64,000 nucleotides of DNA. Origin: Prochlorococcus sp. AG-402-A21. GTDB taxonomy: Bacteria > Cyanobacteriota > Cyanobacteriia > PCC-6307 > Cyanobiaceae. This document shows, in pieces, positions 1-9,043 of this stretch. The notes under the pieces are model-generated. The model did not search any database. It saw only the letters and a list, made by a program, of their open reading frames with translations, and was not told where the DNA came from. Within the stretch, counting starts at the first letter, position 1, and each line of letters starts with the position of its first letter. The stretch covers positions 1 through 64,000 of the forward strand of contig QCHI01000004.1 in assembly GCA_003279655.1 (NCBI GenBank), written 5' to 3'. The translations under genes were made by a program, and so were the position numbers.

Positions 1-84
1 AGCTGTAATTAATTCAATTTGCTTCTTGGCTAATGAAATGTTTTTCTCTAATTCAGGACTAAGTTTACGTCTTCTTTTTGCCAT
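1..84 (-). CDS. Hypothetical protein, N-terminal fragment
   Basis: Only the first 28 codons are in the window; the gene runs off the left edge. It starts at an ATG at 84 and begins MAKRRRKLSPELEKN, a basic N-terminus that becomes helical and charged. There are too few residues to assign a family. The reading is coding-like (no stop to the edge), but the call rests on one start codon and composition. Confidence 0.5.
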   Translation of the reverse strand, partial: MAKRRRKLSPELEKNISLAKKQIELITA

Positions 85-307
85 TGAATACAATTCATCC
101 TCAAAAATAATACACTATCTTTAATAGAAAAATCAATCAAAGGGCTATTAGAACTTGGAAACCAGAAGAATAAGAGTAAATACTCATAGAAGAAATAGAT
201 GAGTGTTCCATTTTTATAAAAATAGGATATATTTTAATTGGTACAATATTGATGTGATAATAGCCCAAAACATTTTGATTAAAGGGCTAACAAATCTAAC
301 TATCACT

Positions 308-652
308 ATGAAAAGTAATTCAGATAAAAATCAATCAAAACTTCCTTGGTGGGTTGAACTATTTTTTGTTCAAATTGGATTACCTGATTCATGGCTTTCG
401 AAAATCCTCAAAAAGAGAAAACAAACGGCAATTTTTTATAGCGAAAATAAAAAGTATATTGCTTATTCAGCATTACTAATTGCAGGAATATTATACATAT
501 ATCCAATAGTAAGATATACATCATCGAGTGCCTCATGCATAGATAAAACCACAAAATACCTAAAATCAAACAATATTAAAAAAGGCCAAAATGAAATGGA
601 TATAAACTCATTGGCAGTTGGTTATTGTCATGGAGGGTCCTTACCGGAATAA
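308..652 (+). CDS. Hypothetical single-pass membrane protein
   Basis: A 114-residue protein starting at the ATG at 308 (MKSNSDKNQSKLPWW). The frame is open upstream to a GTG at 203, but that stretch reads as AT-rich non-coding sequence, so the internal ATG is preferred. It has an amphipathic N-terminal part (WWVELFFVQIGLPDSWLSKILKKRK), one hydrophobic segment (about residues 53-70, AYSALLIAGILYIYPIV) and a polar C-terminal half with two cysteines. It looks like a membrane-anchored small protein of picocyanobacteria. No functional motif is recognised. Confidence 0.6.
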   Translation: MKSNSDKNQSKLPWWVELFFVQIGLPDSWLSKILKKRKQTAIFYSENKKYIAYSALLIAGILYIYPIVRYTSSSASCIDKTTKYLKSNNIKKGQNEMDINSLAVGYCHGGSLPE

Positions 653-808
653 TCATCTATTCTTTTCTAGCTTTTTGTCACCATCAATATCAAAGGTTGG
701 TTGTTTATCAGGAGTCCTTCCTTCAATTAGAGGTATAAGTAAAGACACAAACCTTCCCATTACTGGTACCCAAATTCTTTTGTAGTTATCTTTAAGAAAT
801 TCAATCAT
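653..808 (-). CDS. Small hypothetical protein (51 aa)
   Basis: A 51-residue frame from the ATG at 808 to a TGA at 653, starting MIEFLKDNYKRIWVPVMGRF. It has a basic aromatic N-terminus, a short hydrophobic stretch (VSLLIPLIEG) and a charged tail. It is convergent with the hypothetical gene ending at 652 and lies downstream of the glycosyltransferase on the same strand. Amino-acid composition is protein-like and the start and stop fill the gap neatly. Family not recognised. Confidence 0.5.
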   Translation of the reverse strand: MIEFLKDNYKRIWVPVMGRFVSLLIPLIEGRTPDKQPTFDIDGDKKLEKNR

Positions 809-831
809 TTTTCTTTTTACCCTTCAAAAGT

Positions 832-878
832 CAATAATATCTTATTAATTACTAGTGTTCATTAATAAGATATTATTG
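832..878. repeat. Perfect 18-bp inverted repeat, possible AT-rich terminator hairpin
   Basis: Left arm caataatatcttattaat (832-849), 11-nt loop (850-860), right arm attaataagatattattg (861-878); the arms are exact reverse complements. The stop codon and last ten codons of the glycosyltransferase gene lie within it. On the minus strand the hairpin is followed by a short CTTTT tract, so it could end transcription of that gene, though it is AT-rich for an intrinsic terminator and could also be a protein-binding dyad. Confidence 0.75.
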
Positions 879-2494
879 TCAAATTTTTTAATAGATTTGA
901 AGAGCTTGGACTTATTAAAATAATTAATACTACTAATATCAGAGGTTATTACATATTTATGGTTAACAAAGTCATCAAAGTCATCCACCACCTCTGAAGA
1001 AGGCAAATAATATGACAATAAAGTCTGAGTCTTACTATCAAGACTGTATAAATAAATTGTATTGGAATTAATAATTAAGGATACATCATCATCTTTTAAG
1101 AATAGTTTTGTTTTATAGTTGGGATTACCTAGCACACCGAAATTAAACAATAATGATAAAGAGACATATTGAGGTATAATTATATTATAAAAGATATTTA
1201 TCAAATTAAACCTTAGATCTTTAATGTTAAATAGGAATCTAATTGATGTAAAATAAGATAATACTAGAAATAAGATAGGGATATAAACTATTGAAGGGTT
1301 TCCATGTGAATATTGAATTACTAAATCTTTATAATTAACTATAGAAAGCAAAAGGATAAATGATACGAGTATAAATATTGTAAATAGTAAATATCTAATA
1401 GTGGAAATTGAAAAGAAGTATCTAAATGAATTAGATGATAAGTAGTTAGCAAAAATTATAGAAAGGGAAGGCAAGAGAAAAAGATAATAATGTGGATATG
1501 ACTTAGACATGCATAATAATAATATTAAAGATAAAAGAGGATACAAATAAGCTAATAATGGATATTTGATCTGATTGTTTGATTTAGTAAAAACAAAAAG
1601 AATAATGATTAGTATTCCTATCGGAAAGGTTAAATAAAAAAAATTCAACGGGATAAGTAATAAATTATTATAACCAACCTCTCCGACTGCTTGTTTTTTT
1701 GCAAAATCAAAAAGGGCTGTAATTCCTATAATTCCAAACTGCTTATATGAAAAATAAAAATTAAGACAAGTAGGTATGGAGCCAATAAATATTCCAGCAC
1801 AAAAGAAAATTTTACTAAAATATTCTTTTCTAAATAAATGGAAAAAAATAAAAGGAGAGAGACCTATAAGAGGAACAAAAGCCATATAACTTCTAATAAA
1901 AAAAGATGCTGAAGCAAAAAGGCCAGAAATAAATATATAAAAATACTGTCTCATGTATTCTGAAGCTTCTAAAGATTTGAGGAAAAATAAAACAAATAAA
2001 AGAATACAGAAAACAAATGGAAGATCTGGACTAGCATATCTTGAATATTGTATCCATAATGGCATTGATGAAAGTGAGAATAAAGAAATCAATGCAGACT
2101 TTTTATTTGTAATTTTTAATGCAATTAAATACGAGCTAATTAAGCAAAAGAAAGAAGAAAGAATACTTGGAAGTCTTAGAGCTAATTCACTATTTCCAAA
2201 TAACCTTATAAATAATGCTATAAACCAATAACTTCCTAATGTCTTATGGTGAGGAGATTTGAATGGGGGGTATAACCAATTATCAGATGACTCAATCAAT
2301 CTTGCTCTTCTAGCGTAAAGCCCCTCATCATGAGCGACGAGACTTTGAGTAGAAAAATCGATAAGAAAATAAAGTGATATAAATAATAGAATAAGAAGGA
2401 TAGAGACAATACTTGTTTTATTCCTTAAGAAAAAAGATATTACTCCAACTTTAATCTTCTTATGGTTAATATTATTAAATGGAATAATTTGCAT
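845..2494 (-). CDS. ArnT/PMT-like membrane glycosyltransferase (GT39/GT83 superfamily)
   Basis: A 549-residue multi-pass membrane protein. After the first membrane helix comes the loop signature of ArnT/PMT enzymes: an acidic pair in HDEGLYARRARLIE (about residues 55-68), followed by PHHKTLGSYWFIALFIRLFG and a conserved LRLPSILSSF segment. About ten or more hydrophobic segments follow, then a hydrophilic C-terminal domain. Such enzymes move a sugar from a polyprenyl-phosphate carrier to lipid, protein or glycan on the outer face of the plasma membrane. Acceptor and sugar cannot be told from sequence. UppP at 31-32 kb recycles the same class of carrier. The gene ends inside a perfect inverted repeat. 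Confidence 0.8.
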   Translation of the reverse strand: MQIIPFNNINHKKIKVGVISFFLRNKTSIVSILLILLFISLYFLIDFSTQSLVAHDEGLYARRARLIESSDNWLYPPFKSPHHKTLGSYWFIALFIRLFGNSELALRLPSILSSFFCLISSYLIALKITNKKSALISLFSLSSMPLWIQYSRYASPDLPFVFCILLFVLFFLKSLEASEYMRQYFYIFISGLFASASFFIRSYMAFVPLIGLSPFIFFHLFRKEYFSKIFFCAGIFIGSIPTCLNFYFSYKQFGIIGITALFDFAKKQAVGEVGYNNLLLIPLNFFYLTFPIGILIIILFVFTKSNNQIKYPLLAYLYPLLSLILLLCMSKSYPHYYLFLLPSLSIIFANYLSSNSFRYFFSISTIRYLLFTIFILVSFILLLSIVNYKDLVIQYSHGNPSIVYIPILFLVLSYFTSIRFLFNIKDLRFNLINIFYNIIIPQYVSLSLLFNFGVLGNPNYKTKLFLKDDDVSLIINSNTIYLYSLDSKTQTLLSYYLPSSEVVDDFDDFVNHKYVITSDISSINYFNKSKLFKSIKKFDNNILLMNTSN

Positions 2495-2603
2495 AGTCTA
2501 ATATGATTAGAAATTCATAAGTTCAAATTTCATGAATTAGAATTAAATCAAATTATATCCTTAGTAATTTGATTTGGGAATCTAAGAGAGTATGATTTAA
2601 TAA

Positions 2604-2616
2604 TATAATGTATAAT
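2604..2616 (+). promoter_or_regulatory. Possible -10 elements for the 65-aa gene
   Basis: Two overlapping TATAAT hexamers (2604-2609 and 2611-2616) stand 26-38 bases before the ATG at 2642, in a sensible place for a sigma-70 type promoter. No convincing -35 box was seen, as is common in cyanobacterial promoters. Confidence 0.35.
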
Positions 2617-2641
2617 AAAGGATGTTTTAAGACTTATAAGC

Positions 2642-2839
2642 ATGGCAACCGCTAAGGAAAAGAAGGAAGAAGTAAAAGCATCACTTAAGATTTTACGAGC
2701 TGAACTAAGAAAAATGCATTTAGGAGTAACAGAAGAGCTAACACTTCCAGAACCAGCCCAAGTCAAAAAATTAATGACTCAAATGGAGGAGCTATTGGTA
2801 GTAATAGAACCAAAATCATCCAGAAAAGCAAAAAAGTAA
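2642..2839 (+). CDS. Small charged hypothetical protein (65 aa)
   Basis: A 65-residue, lysine- and glutamate-rich protein, probably largely helical (MATAKEKKEEVKASLKILRA at the N-terminus, SSRKAKK at the end). It has no membrane segment and no cysteine. Charge pattern and length suggest a soluble coiled-coil-like protein, possibly binding nucleic acid through its basic ends, but that is inference. The gene is isolated between the glycosyltransferase (divergent) and the secDF cluster (convergent). Family not recognised. Confidence 0.65.
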   Translation: MATAKEKKEEVKASLKILRAELRKMHLGVTEELTLPEPAQVKKLMTQMEELLVVIEPKSSRKAKK

Positions 2840-2916
2840 AAACTTATACTTTGTTTAGTTAATTAATTACAAAAAATATTTAAATACAAACATAAGTTAT
2901 CTTCTATTATCCAGGA

Positions 2917-3132
2917 CTAATTTATTTTCTTTAAAAGATAGGGGCTAGAAAATAATATCGTAATAGCCAAAGGATGTTCTGAAATAGTATAAAAAAGAGT
3001 AGAAAAAGTAAAAAAATCTAATAGAATTCTAAGATCAATTCTTAAATCATATACTGAAAGTATAATCAGAAAAAGTTGTAACCAATTGTATTTTAGATAA
3101 ATAAAAAATCTATCTATAGAAATTAAAATCAT
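2917..3132 (-). CDS. Small membrane protein downstream of secF
   Basis: A 71-residue protein starting 6 bases after the secF stop codon, hence probably in the secD-secF transcript. It has two hydrophobic stretches (LQLFLIILSVYDLRIDL and a C-terminal HPLAITILFSSPYLLKK). Its position right behind secF suggests a conserved cyanobacterial appendage of this operon. No known Sec accessory subunit is recognised, so a role in secretion is only positional inference. Confidence 0.55.
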   Translation of the reverse strand: MILISIDRFFIYLKYNWLQLFLIILSVYDLRIDLRILLDFFTFSTLFYTISEHPLAITILFSSPYLLKKIN

Positions 3133-3138
3133 GTTTAA

Positions 3139-4104
3139 TCAATCAAAGTCTTTATTGCTTGTTATTGATAATAATGAAGGAGCCAGAGCTATGCTTGACC
3201 AAGAACCAGCTATGACACCAATAACTAAAGCAAATGCAAACCAATACAAAGTTGATCCTCCCCAAATCAATATACATATTAAGGGGAGAAGTGTAGTAAG
3301 ACTTGTATAAAGCGTCCTTGTTAATGTTGCGCTAACAGCTTTATCAATCTGATATTTAAAACTTAATTTATCCTCTATTAAACTCTTTTCTCTGATCCTG
3401 TCAAAAACAACAACAGTATTATTTACTGAATATCCCGCAATAGTCAATAGAGAAACAGCGAATAAAGAGTCAACCTCTACATTAAAAAGATATCCCAGCC
3501 ATGCAAATACTCCACAAACAATAAGTATGTCATGAAAAAGAGCAAATAAAGCTAAGAATGAGTATCTTCGATCATATCTAAAGTTAATATATAATGCTAT
3601 ACCAAGGAAGGCAAAGAACAAAGAAACTAAACTACTTTTAAGTAACTGCTTCCCAAGACTTGGGCCAATAATTTCAACTGACGTATTTTCTTTGTAAAAT
3701 GGCCCAAAAGATTTATCAACCTCAAAAACGACAGAATCAGATTGAGCAGCAGATAAAAATGGTAGCCTAATTGATATTAATTTTGAATTATCTAGTAATT
3801 GTATCTGTGATCTAGTTAAATTAGGAGAAGTATTAGAACTAAAGTTTTTATCTTGATTTTTAAGAGAGATAATATTATTAGATATTTCACTTGTATTTAA
3901 GCTAACACAATCATCATTACATCTCCTTTCCAAAGTTATTTGAGTTCCTCCAGTATAATCTAAACCAAGATTTAAAGGGGCCTTAATTGAAGTACTTTTA
4001 AGGGAAATGAGCATTCCAATTATAGATATTAAACATAAAGAAAATGAAACGAACCAAACCAATTTTCGATTTTTATAGAGTTGCACATTAAAATTAGAAT
4101 TCAT
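3139..4104 (-). CDS. secF: Protein translocase subunit SecF
   Basis: A 321-residue SecF. It has the N-terminal membrane helix, the signature LGLDYTGGTQI (about residues 43-53), a periplasmic domain with a CNDDC cysteine pair, then five membrane segments carrying the RND-like SecF motifs (VNNTVVVFDRIRE about 228-240; ATLTRTLYTSLTTLLPL about 255-271). With SecD it forms the proton-driven complex that pulls preproteins across the plasma or thylakoid membrane after SecYEG-SecA. It follows secD by 24 bases on the same strand, so the two are very likely co-transcribed. Confidence 0.97.
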   Translation of the reverse strand: MNSNFNVQLYKNRKLVWFVSFSLCLISIIGMLISLKSTSIKAPLNLGLDYTGGTQITLERRCNDDCVSLNTSEISNNIISLKNQDKNFSSNTSPNLTRSQIQLLDNSKLISIRLPFLSAAQSDSVVFEVDKSFGPFYKENTSVEIIGPSLGKQLLKSSLVSLFFAFLGIALYINFRYDRRYSFLALFALFHDILIVCGVFAWLGYLFNVEVDSLFAVSLLTIAGYSVNNTVVVFDRIREKSLIEDKLSFKYQIDKAVSATLTRTLYTSLTTLLPLICILIWGGSTLYWFAFALVIGVIAGSWSSIALAPSLLSITSNKDFD

Positions 4105-4128
4105 AATTTAATTAATTTGAATTAGTTA

Positions 4129-5619
4129 CTAATTAAGTTTGATAGAAGGTGATTGAATCTGGCTAGGGTTAATAAAGTTAGAAATTTTTCTTAAACCTTG
4201 ATAACTCATTAGGAATTTTAAAATAGATTTTGTACATGTTAAGGCAGTAAATAAGCTCAATACAACCCCAATACCCAATGTAGCGGCGAAACCTTTTACA
4301 AATCCAGTACCCAAATAAAATAAAGTAATGCAGCTTATTAAAGTAGTTAAATGACCGTCAATTATTGATGAAAAAGCGTTTTTAAAACTTGCATCTATTG
4401 AGCGAATCAAGGTATTTCCATTACGTAATTCTTCCTTTAATCTTTCAAAAATAAGAACATTGGCATCAACAGCCATTCCTATGCTTAAAATAAATCCCGC
4501 AATACCCGGAAGAGTAAGAGTTACTGGGAGTAGTGCATAAATTGAGAGAGTAAATAGTGAATAAAAAGATAATGCCAAGACAGCAACTAATCCAGCTAGT
4601 TTATAGATAAATATCATAAAAATACCTACAAAAAGCAAGCCTGTTAAAGCAGCAAAAAGACTTAGACGAATATTTTGAGTTCCTAGAGAAGGACCTATTG
4701 TTCTTATTTGGATAATATCAATAGGTAGAGGCAAAGCACCTCCCCTTAATTGAACTTCTAAATTTCTAGCATCATCAGCAGTGAAATTCCCACTTATAGT
4801 AGCGGCCCCACCAGTTATACCCGCAGTTTCAAATTGCTTACCAACACTTGCCTCGCTATATGAAATTCCATCGATAACAATTCCAAGCAATCTAGAGGTA
4901 CCAGCGATGGATTTTGTGAGATCTGCAAATAATTCTCCTCCCTCATTATTGAAGCTTAAAGTGACTTCCCAATTATTGGAATTTTGATCTTGTCGCCTGC
5001 CTGCATTTGTCAAATATTGTCCAGTTAATGATGTTGGTTCAAATAAACCCGCTATATCAGTATTTATTTTATTCATTAAAAGATTGAATTGATCAATATC
5101 TAATATCTGGTCTGATTGTATATTATATTTTTCAAATAAATTATTAATTTGCTTGTTAATATTTATCTCCTTTATCAATTGAGCTGAATTATTATTTTCT
5201 TCTAATAACTTAATAAAAGATTCAACGTTATTTCGTTGAGTTTGTAAATCTCTTAATTGAACCTCTGTACCATTTTTCTGAATTCTGAATTCTAATAAAG
5301 CGGTTTCTCCTAATACTTTTGCGGCTCCAGAGGGATCCTGTTCTCCAGGAAGTTCTAGAAACAATTGATTGGTTCCTACAGTTTGAAGTTGAGAATCAGA
5401 AACTCCTAATCCGTTTACCCTCCTATCAAGAACAGCCTTAACACCTTCAATTTCATTAGATGTTATTTTTTGTATTTCCTCGGTGGTTTGAACCTCTAGG
5501 GTTAATTGGCTACCTCCACGCAAATCTAAACCTAACTGGAAAGGTATATTAGTACAGATAAAAATACTTAATACTGCTAAGAGTATGACGAAAAGAAACC
5601 AATAATTCTTTCGGCCCAT
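4129..5619 (-). CDS. secD: Protein translocase subunit SecD
   Basis: A 496-residue SecD with the N-terminal signature QLGLDLRGGSQL (about residues 28-39), the large periplasmic P1 region (including LDRRVNGLGVSDSQLQ and LFLELPGE), a central insert rich in Asn and Gln, and a C-terminal block of six membrane segments with GMAVDANVLIFERLKEELR (about 387-405). Length is usual for cyanobacterial SecD. It sits 2 bases from the stop side of pdhB and upstream of secF, giving an apparent pdhB-secD-secF run, an order common in picocyanobacteria. Confidence 0.97.
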   Translation of the reverse strand: MGRKNYWFLFVILLAVLSIFICTNIPFQLGLDLRGGSQLTLEVQTTEEIQKITSNEIEGVKAVLDRRVNGLGVSDSQLQTVGTNQLFLELPGEQDPSGAAKVLGETALLEFRIQKNGTEVQLRDLQTQRNNVESFIKLLEENNNSAQLIKEININKQINNLFEKYNIQSDQILDIDQFNLLMNKINTDIAGLFEPTSLTGQYLTNAGRRQDQNSNNWEVTLSFNNEGGELFADLTKSIAGTSRLLGIVIDGISYSEASVGKQFETAGITGGAATISGNFTADDARNLEVQLRGGALPLPIDIIQIRTIGPSLGTQNIRLSLFAALTGLLFVGIFMIFIYKLAGLVAVLALSFYSLFTLSIYALLPVTLTLPGIAGFILSIGMAVDANVLIFERLKEELRNGNTLIRSIDASFKNAFSSIIDGHLTTLISCITLFYLGTGFVKGFAATLGIGVVLSLFTALTCTKSILKFLMSYQGLRKISNFINPSQIQSPSIKLN

Positions 5620-5621
5620 TA

Positions 5622-6611
5622 TTAATCTACTCCACCATAATTAATAATTTTTTCAGCTGCATCTACAATCTGATGAGGTTGAATAATAGTTAAATTTTCT
5701 AAGTTTCCATTATATGGAGTCGGAATGTCCTGGCTGCTTAAACGTACAGGTGGAGAATCTAGATCATCAAAACAATTTTCCGTTATCAAAGACATCAATT
5801 CAGCTGCAATTCCACCTGTTTTCATACATTCTTCAACAATAATTACTCTATGTGTTTTTTTTATAGATTTAGAAATTGTTTCCATATCAAAAGGCTTAAG
5901 ACTTATTAAATCAATTAATTCAACATCAATTCCTTTCCCTTCAAGAAGTTCGACAGCTTTGACGCAGTGGTGACGCATTCTTGAATAAGTCAAAATTGTT
6001 ATGTCTCTTCCTTCCTTTACAAGATCGGCTTGATCTAAGGCGCAAATATAATCTCCCTCAGGTAGCTCTTCTGTCAGGTTATATAAAAGAACATGTTCAA
6101 AGAAAAGAACAGGATTATTGTCTCTTATTGCTGCTTTCATTAGACCTTTAGCATTCGTAGGAGTACTGCAGGCCACGATTTTTATACCTGGAACTGCATG
6201 AAAATAGGCTTCAAGTCTTTGACTATGCTCAGCTCCTAATTGACGTCCAACGCCACCAGGACCTCTTACAACTGTTGGAATAGTAAAATTTCCTCCGCTG
6301 GTATATCTCAACATTCCCATATTGTTGGAAATTTGATTAAAAGCCAGTAATAAAAACCCCATATTCATCCCTTCAACAATTGGCCTTAGACCTGTCATGG
6401 CTGCACCAACAGCCATTCCTGTAAAACTATTTTCGGCAATTGGTGTATCTAAGACTCTGAACTCACCATATTTTTCATATAAATCTTTCGTGACTTTATA
6501 AGACCCGCCATATTGACCAACATCTTCGCCCATTACACAGACCAAAGGATCTCTACCCATTTCTTCATCAATTGCTTCACGAAGAGCATTAAATAAAAGA
6601 GTCCCTTTCAC
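5622..6611 (-). CDS. pdhB: Pyruvate dehydrogenase E1 component, beta subunit
   Basis: A 329-residue transketolase-type E1 beta subunit. Recognisable features are [20 protein letters not shown] near residue 25-44 (thiamine-diphosphate glutamate region), the [17 protein letters not shown] block and the C-terminal transketolase domain ending in the IVDAAEKII motif. With E1 alpha, E2 and E3 it turns pyruvate into acetyl-CoA. The start is a GTG at 6611 giving [14 protein letters not shown], which matches the family N-terminus; no ATG fits better. The next gene, secD, follows within 3 bases. Confidence 0.96.
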   Translation of the reverse strand: MKGTLLFNALREAIDEEMGRDPLVCVMGEDVGQYGGSYKVTKDLYEKYGEFRVLDTPIAENSFTGMAVGAAMTGLRPIVEGMNMGFLLLAFNQISNNMGMLRYTSGGNFTIPTVVRGPGGVGRQLGAEHSQRLEAYFHAVPGIKIVACSTPTNAKGLMKAAIRDNNPVLFFEHVLLYNLTEELPEGDYICALDQADLVKEGRDITILTYSRMRHHCVKAVELLEGKGIDVELIDLISLKPFDMETISKSIKKTHRVIIVEECMKTGGIAAELMSLITENCFDDLDSPPVRLSSQDIPTPYNGNLENLTIIQPHQIVDAAEKIINYGGVD

Positions 6612-6673
6612 AGTTTTAACAGATCGTCCGGATTACCGGTTTGTTATCCCAAACTATCTCAAACAGTGCCTAA

Positions 6674-6769
6674 TTACCCACCTGCCGCAAAAGTCGATAA
6701 CAGCAATATGGAAAGCAACATTCCAGGAGAGAGTAATAAAACGAGAAGTCCTAAATCATGAAGAGTCAT
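6674..6769 (-). CDS. Tiny membrane peptide (31 aa)
   Basis: A 31-codon frame from the ATG at 6769 to the TAA at 6674. It begins MTLHDLGLLVLLLSPGMLLS and ends TFAAGG, a single hydrophobic helix with short polar ends. It fills the gap between the DUF3082 gene and pdhB. Size and build resemble the one-helix photosystem or cytochrome b6f subunits, but the sequence does not match PsaI, PsaM, PsbM, PsbN, PetL, PetM or PetN as I know them. Identity unknown. Confidence 0.6.
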   Translation of the reverse strand: MTLHDLGLLVLLLSPGMLLSILLLSTFAAGG

Positions 6770-6804
6770 AGAAAGATGAAATATGACAATTTAATAGTTA
6801 AATA

Positions 6805-7167
6805 CTAGCTCTTTTGTTCTTTATTGCCTTCTATTAAACTTCGAATAAATACTAAAAACAAACCAAGTCCGATAAATCCAAACGTAAAAGTTGCAAGAAA
6901 GCTAATTCCAATAATTAATGTTTTAAAACCCGAAGCAATACTCTGTGCAATTGGTGAAGAATAATTAGGTGTATGAATAGCAAAATATAGAACTATTTTT
7001 TTACTTATAAATAGGCTTAACAAGCTAAAAGATAAACTAGTAATCGAACCGGAGAGAAAGCTTAAAGGGCCTTTTTTAGGTTCAGAACTAGAGCTAGCTT
7101 CAGGACTTGATGATGTAGTCTCTATTTCATCTGATTCTTTTTTAAATCCATTACTAGGTGAATTCAT
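6805..7167 (-). CDS. DUF3082 family membrane protein
   Basis: A 120-residue cyanobacterial protein with a Ser/Glu/Lys-rich cytosolic N-terminus (about residues 1-36) and two or three hydrophobic segments (about 40-58, 74-112) including ITSLSFSLLSLFISKKIVL and FIGLGLFLVFIRSLIEG. This layout matches DUF3082, a family of unknown function found across cyanobacteria. Its start overlaps the ispE stop by 14 bases, so it is translated from the ksgA-ispE transcript. Confidence 0.8.
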   Translation of the reverse strand: MNSPSNGFKKESDEIETTSSSPEASSSSEPKKGPLSFLSGSITSLSFSLLSLFISKKIVLYFAIHTPNYSSPIAQSIASGFKTLIIGISFLATFTFGFIGLGLFLVFIRSLIEGNKEQKS

Positions 7168-8113
7168 TTCCTAATTGAACTCCATTTGATTTCATTGAAC
7201 ATGCCCAAGCTGATAAACCAGCTCTTTTAAAATCATTTACATGTTGTTTTAGCACTTTTTTTGCATCATCATAATTTTTAAACAAAGCAAAACAGCTTGG
7301 TCCAGAGCCACTCATCGAAACGAGACGAGACCCAGGTAAGCCAGATAAGATTTTCAAAGACTTTTCAACCTCTGGTGCCATTGGGCAAACAGTTTTTTGT
7401 AAATCATTTTGTATTTCTATTCGATTATCTAAGAAAGACTGGTCAGACCAGTTATTAGATCTAATAATGTTTCTCTTGTTTTCAAAATCCGTATCTTCTT
7501 CAAGATAGGTATGACCATATTGTTCTTTATAGTTTCTATATGCAACTGGAGTAGAAACTTGTATTGAAGGATCTTTAACCAAAATAAGCCCCAACTCAAA
7601 CCTATCAATTTTAATTTTTTCTAAAATTTCACCTCGACCAAAACATATCTGCCTACCGCCTGAAACGCAAAAAGGTATATCTGATCCAATTTCTTTTGAT
7701 AACTTCTCTAATTCCTCGGTCTCAAGATTTAAATTCCAGAGTTTATTTAACCCAACCAATGTTGCAGCGGCATCTGTAGATCCACCGGCTAATCCCGCTC
7801 CAACTGGAATGTTTTTTTCAAGCTCTATATAAACTCCTAACTCTGTTTGTTCAACTTTATTTCTCAACAGCTTTGCGGCTTTTATTATTAAATTATCATC
7901 ACCATTACTAATCTCATTATTATTTGATTTAAGAGTAATATTATTATCTTGACTTTTTATCATCTTCAATCGATCGCTTAAATTAATACTTTGCATGACC
8001 ATTGCTAATTCGTGAAATCCATCAGTCCTAATACCTAAAACCTCTAGATGTAGATTAATTTTTGCATGTGCTTCTGCAATAAGAAAATCTTCATTTGCTT
8101 TGGAAGGAACCAT
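7154..8113 (-). CDS. ispE: 4-diphosphocytidyl-2-C-methyl-D-erythritol kinase
   Basis: A GHMP-family kinase of about 319 residues. It phosphorylates the 2-hydroxyl of CDP-methylerythritol in the MEP pathway, which supplies isoprenoids for carotenoids, phytol and quinones. Motifs are AHAKINLHLEVLG near the N-terminus, the glycine-rich ATP loop PVGAGLAGGSTDAAATL (about residues 108-124) and the C-terminal SGSGPSCFALF. I take the ATG at 8113; a GTG at 8125 would add four residues. The start lies inside the end of ksgA (23-base overlap), showing translational coupling. Confidence 0.95.
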   Translation of the reverse strand: MVPSKANEDFLIAEAHAKINLHLEVLGIRTDGFHELAMVMQSINLSDRLKMIKSQDNNITLKSNNNEISNGDDNLIIKAAKLLRNKVEQTELGVYIELEKNIPVGAGLAGGSTDAAATLVGLNKLWNLNLETEELEKLSKEIGSDIPFCVSGGRQICFGRGEILEKIKIDRFELGLILVKDPSIQVSTPVAYRNYKEQYGHTYLEEDTDFENKRNIIRSNNWSDQSFLDNRIEIQNDLQKTVCPMAPEVEKSLKILSGLPGSRLVSMSGSGPSCFALFKNYDDAKKVLKQHVNDFKRAGLSAWACSMKSNGVQLGNEFT

Positions 8114-8948
8114 TTTCAATAACACAAGTTTCTTTTAAAGCTTTTGCGAAGGCGAACCAATTGGAAGGTGAAATTTCCTGTGGTCTTTGATCAAGACTAA
8201 TACCTCTATAGGCGAGAAATTCCTTTATTTGATCTTTGGAAGTAACAAAACTTCCAATCGTGTTTCGTAATTTCTTTCTTCTACCAGCAAAAGCATGTTT
8301 CAAAAGTTTCTCTAATAAATTCCCTATCTCATAAAAATCTGGCTCAATAGATACAAAGGGCTTAATTAAGACTACTTTCGAATCCACCTTGGGTGAAGGA
8401 TGAAAACATTTAGAAGACACATCGCATACCTCCATACATTTTGCAAGAAGTTGAATACGTACACTTAAAGCACTAAAATTAGCAGTTCCAGGTCTAGCAA
8501 CAAGTCTTTGTGCAACTTCTTTTTGCATAAGTAAAACTAAAGTTTCATAACTATTTTCAGGTGCTTTCCTTAATTCACCAATCAATCTTTTTAATAGTGG
8601 ACCCGTAATGTTGTAAGGAATATTAGCTACAACTTTGTTGATAGTGAATCCATTTTCAGCTTCCAAAGGTGCAGATAGAATATCTCCCTCTCTCAAACTA
8701 AAATTATTTTTATGACTAAAACGTTTTTTCAAACTAACAATTAAATCTCTATCTAGCTCAATTGCTTGGATGAATCTTGCTTCAGATTCAATTAATCTTT
8801 CAGTTAAAGCACCTTTGCCTGGACCAACTTCTAATACGCAATCTTTAGAATTCAATTCGGCTGCCGTAACTATTTGATCCAAAACGCCCTGATCTTTCAA
8901 CCAATGTTGCCCAAAACGTTTTCTAGGAATATGCCTAAAATCATTCAA
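8091..8948 (-). CDS. ksgA: 16S rRNA (adenine1518-N6/adenine1519-N6)-dimethyltransferase
   Basis: A 285-residue RsmA/KsgA. It dimethylates two adjacent adenines in the 3' hairpin of 16S rRNA late in small-subunit assembly. The N-terminal RKRFGQHWLKDQGVLDQI and SAM motif I VLEVGPGKGALTERL (about residues 39-53) are clear, followed by VANIPYNITGPLLKRL (about 108-123, catalytic NIPY) and the C-terminal helical domain with AFAGRRKKLRN. Length is normal. First gene of the ksgA-ispE-DUF3082 run. Confidence 0.97.
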   Translation of the reverse strand: MNDFRHIPRKRFGQHWLKDQGVLDQIVTAAELNSKDCVLEVGPGKGALTERLIESEARFIQAIELDRDLIVSLKKRFSHKNNFSLREGDILSAPLEAENGFTINKVVANIPYNITGPLLKRLIGELRKAPENSYETLVLLMQKEVAQRLVARPGTANFSALSVRIQLLAKCMEVCDVSSKCFHPSPKVDSKVVLIKPFVSIEPDFYEIGNLLEKLLKHAFAGRRKKLRNTIGSFVTSKDQIKEFLAYRGISLDQRPQEISPSNWFAFAKALKETCVIENGSFQSK

Positions 8949-9043
8949 AATGTCTCACCCATACGCTCAATCTCCAAACCACATTAGAAACGATCACATA
9001 TTTCACTCAAATAAAAATAAATTATTTAAAATATACTCCTAAG

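Noticed and set aside
1953-2231. Open frame on the opposite strand inside the glycosyltransferase gene
   Set aside because: An antisense shadow; the minus-strand frame has the membrane-helix and ArnT signature pattern. Similar shadows inside other genes were also ignored.
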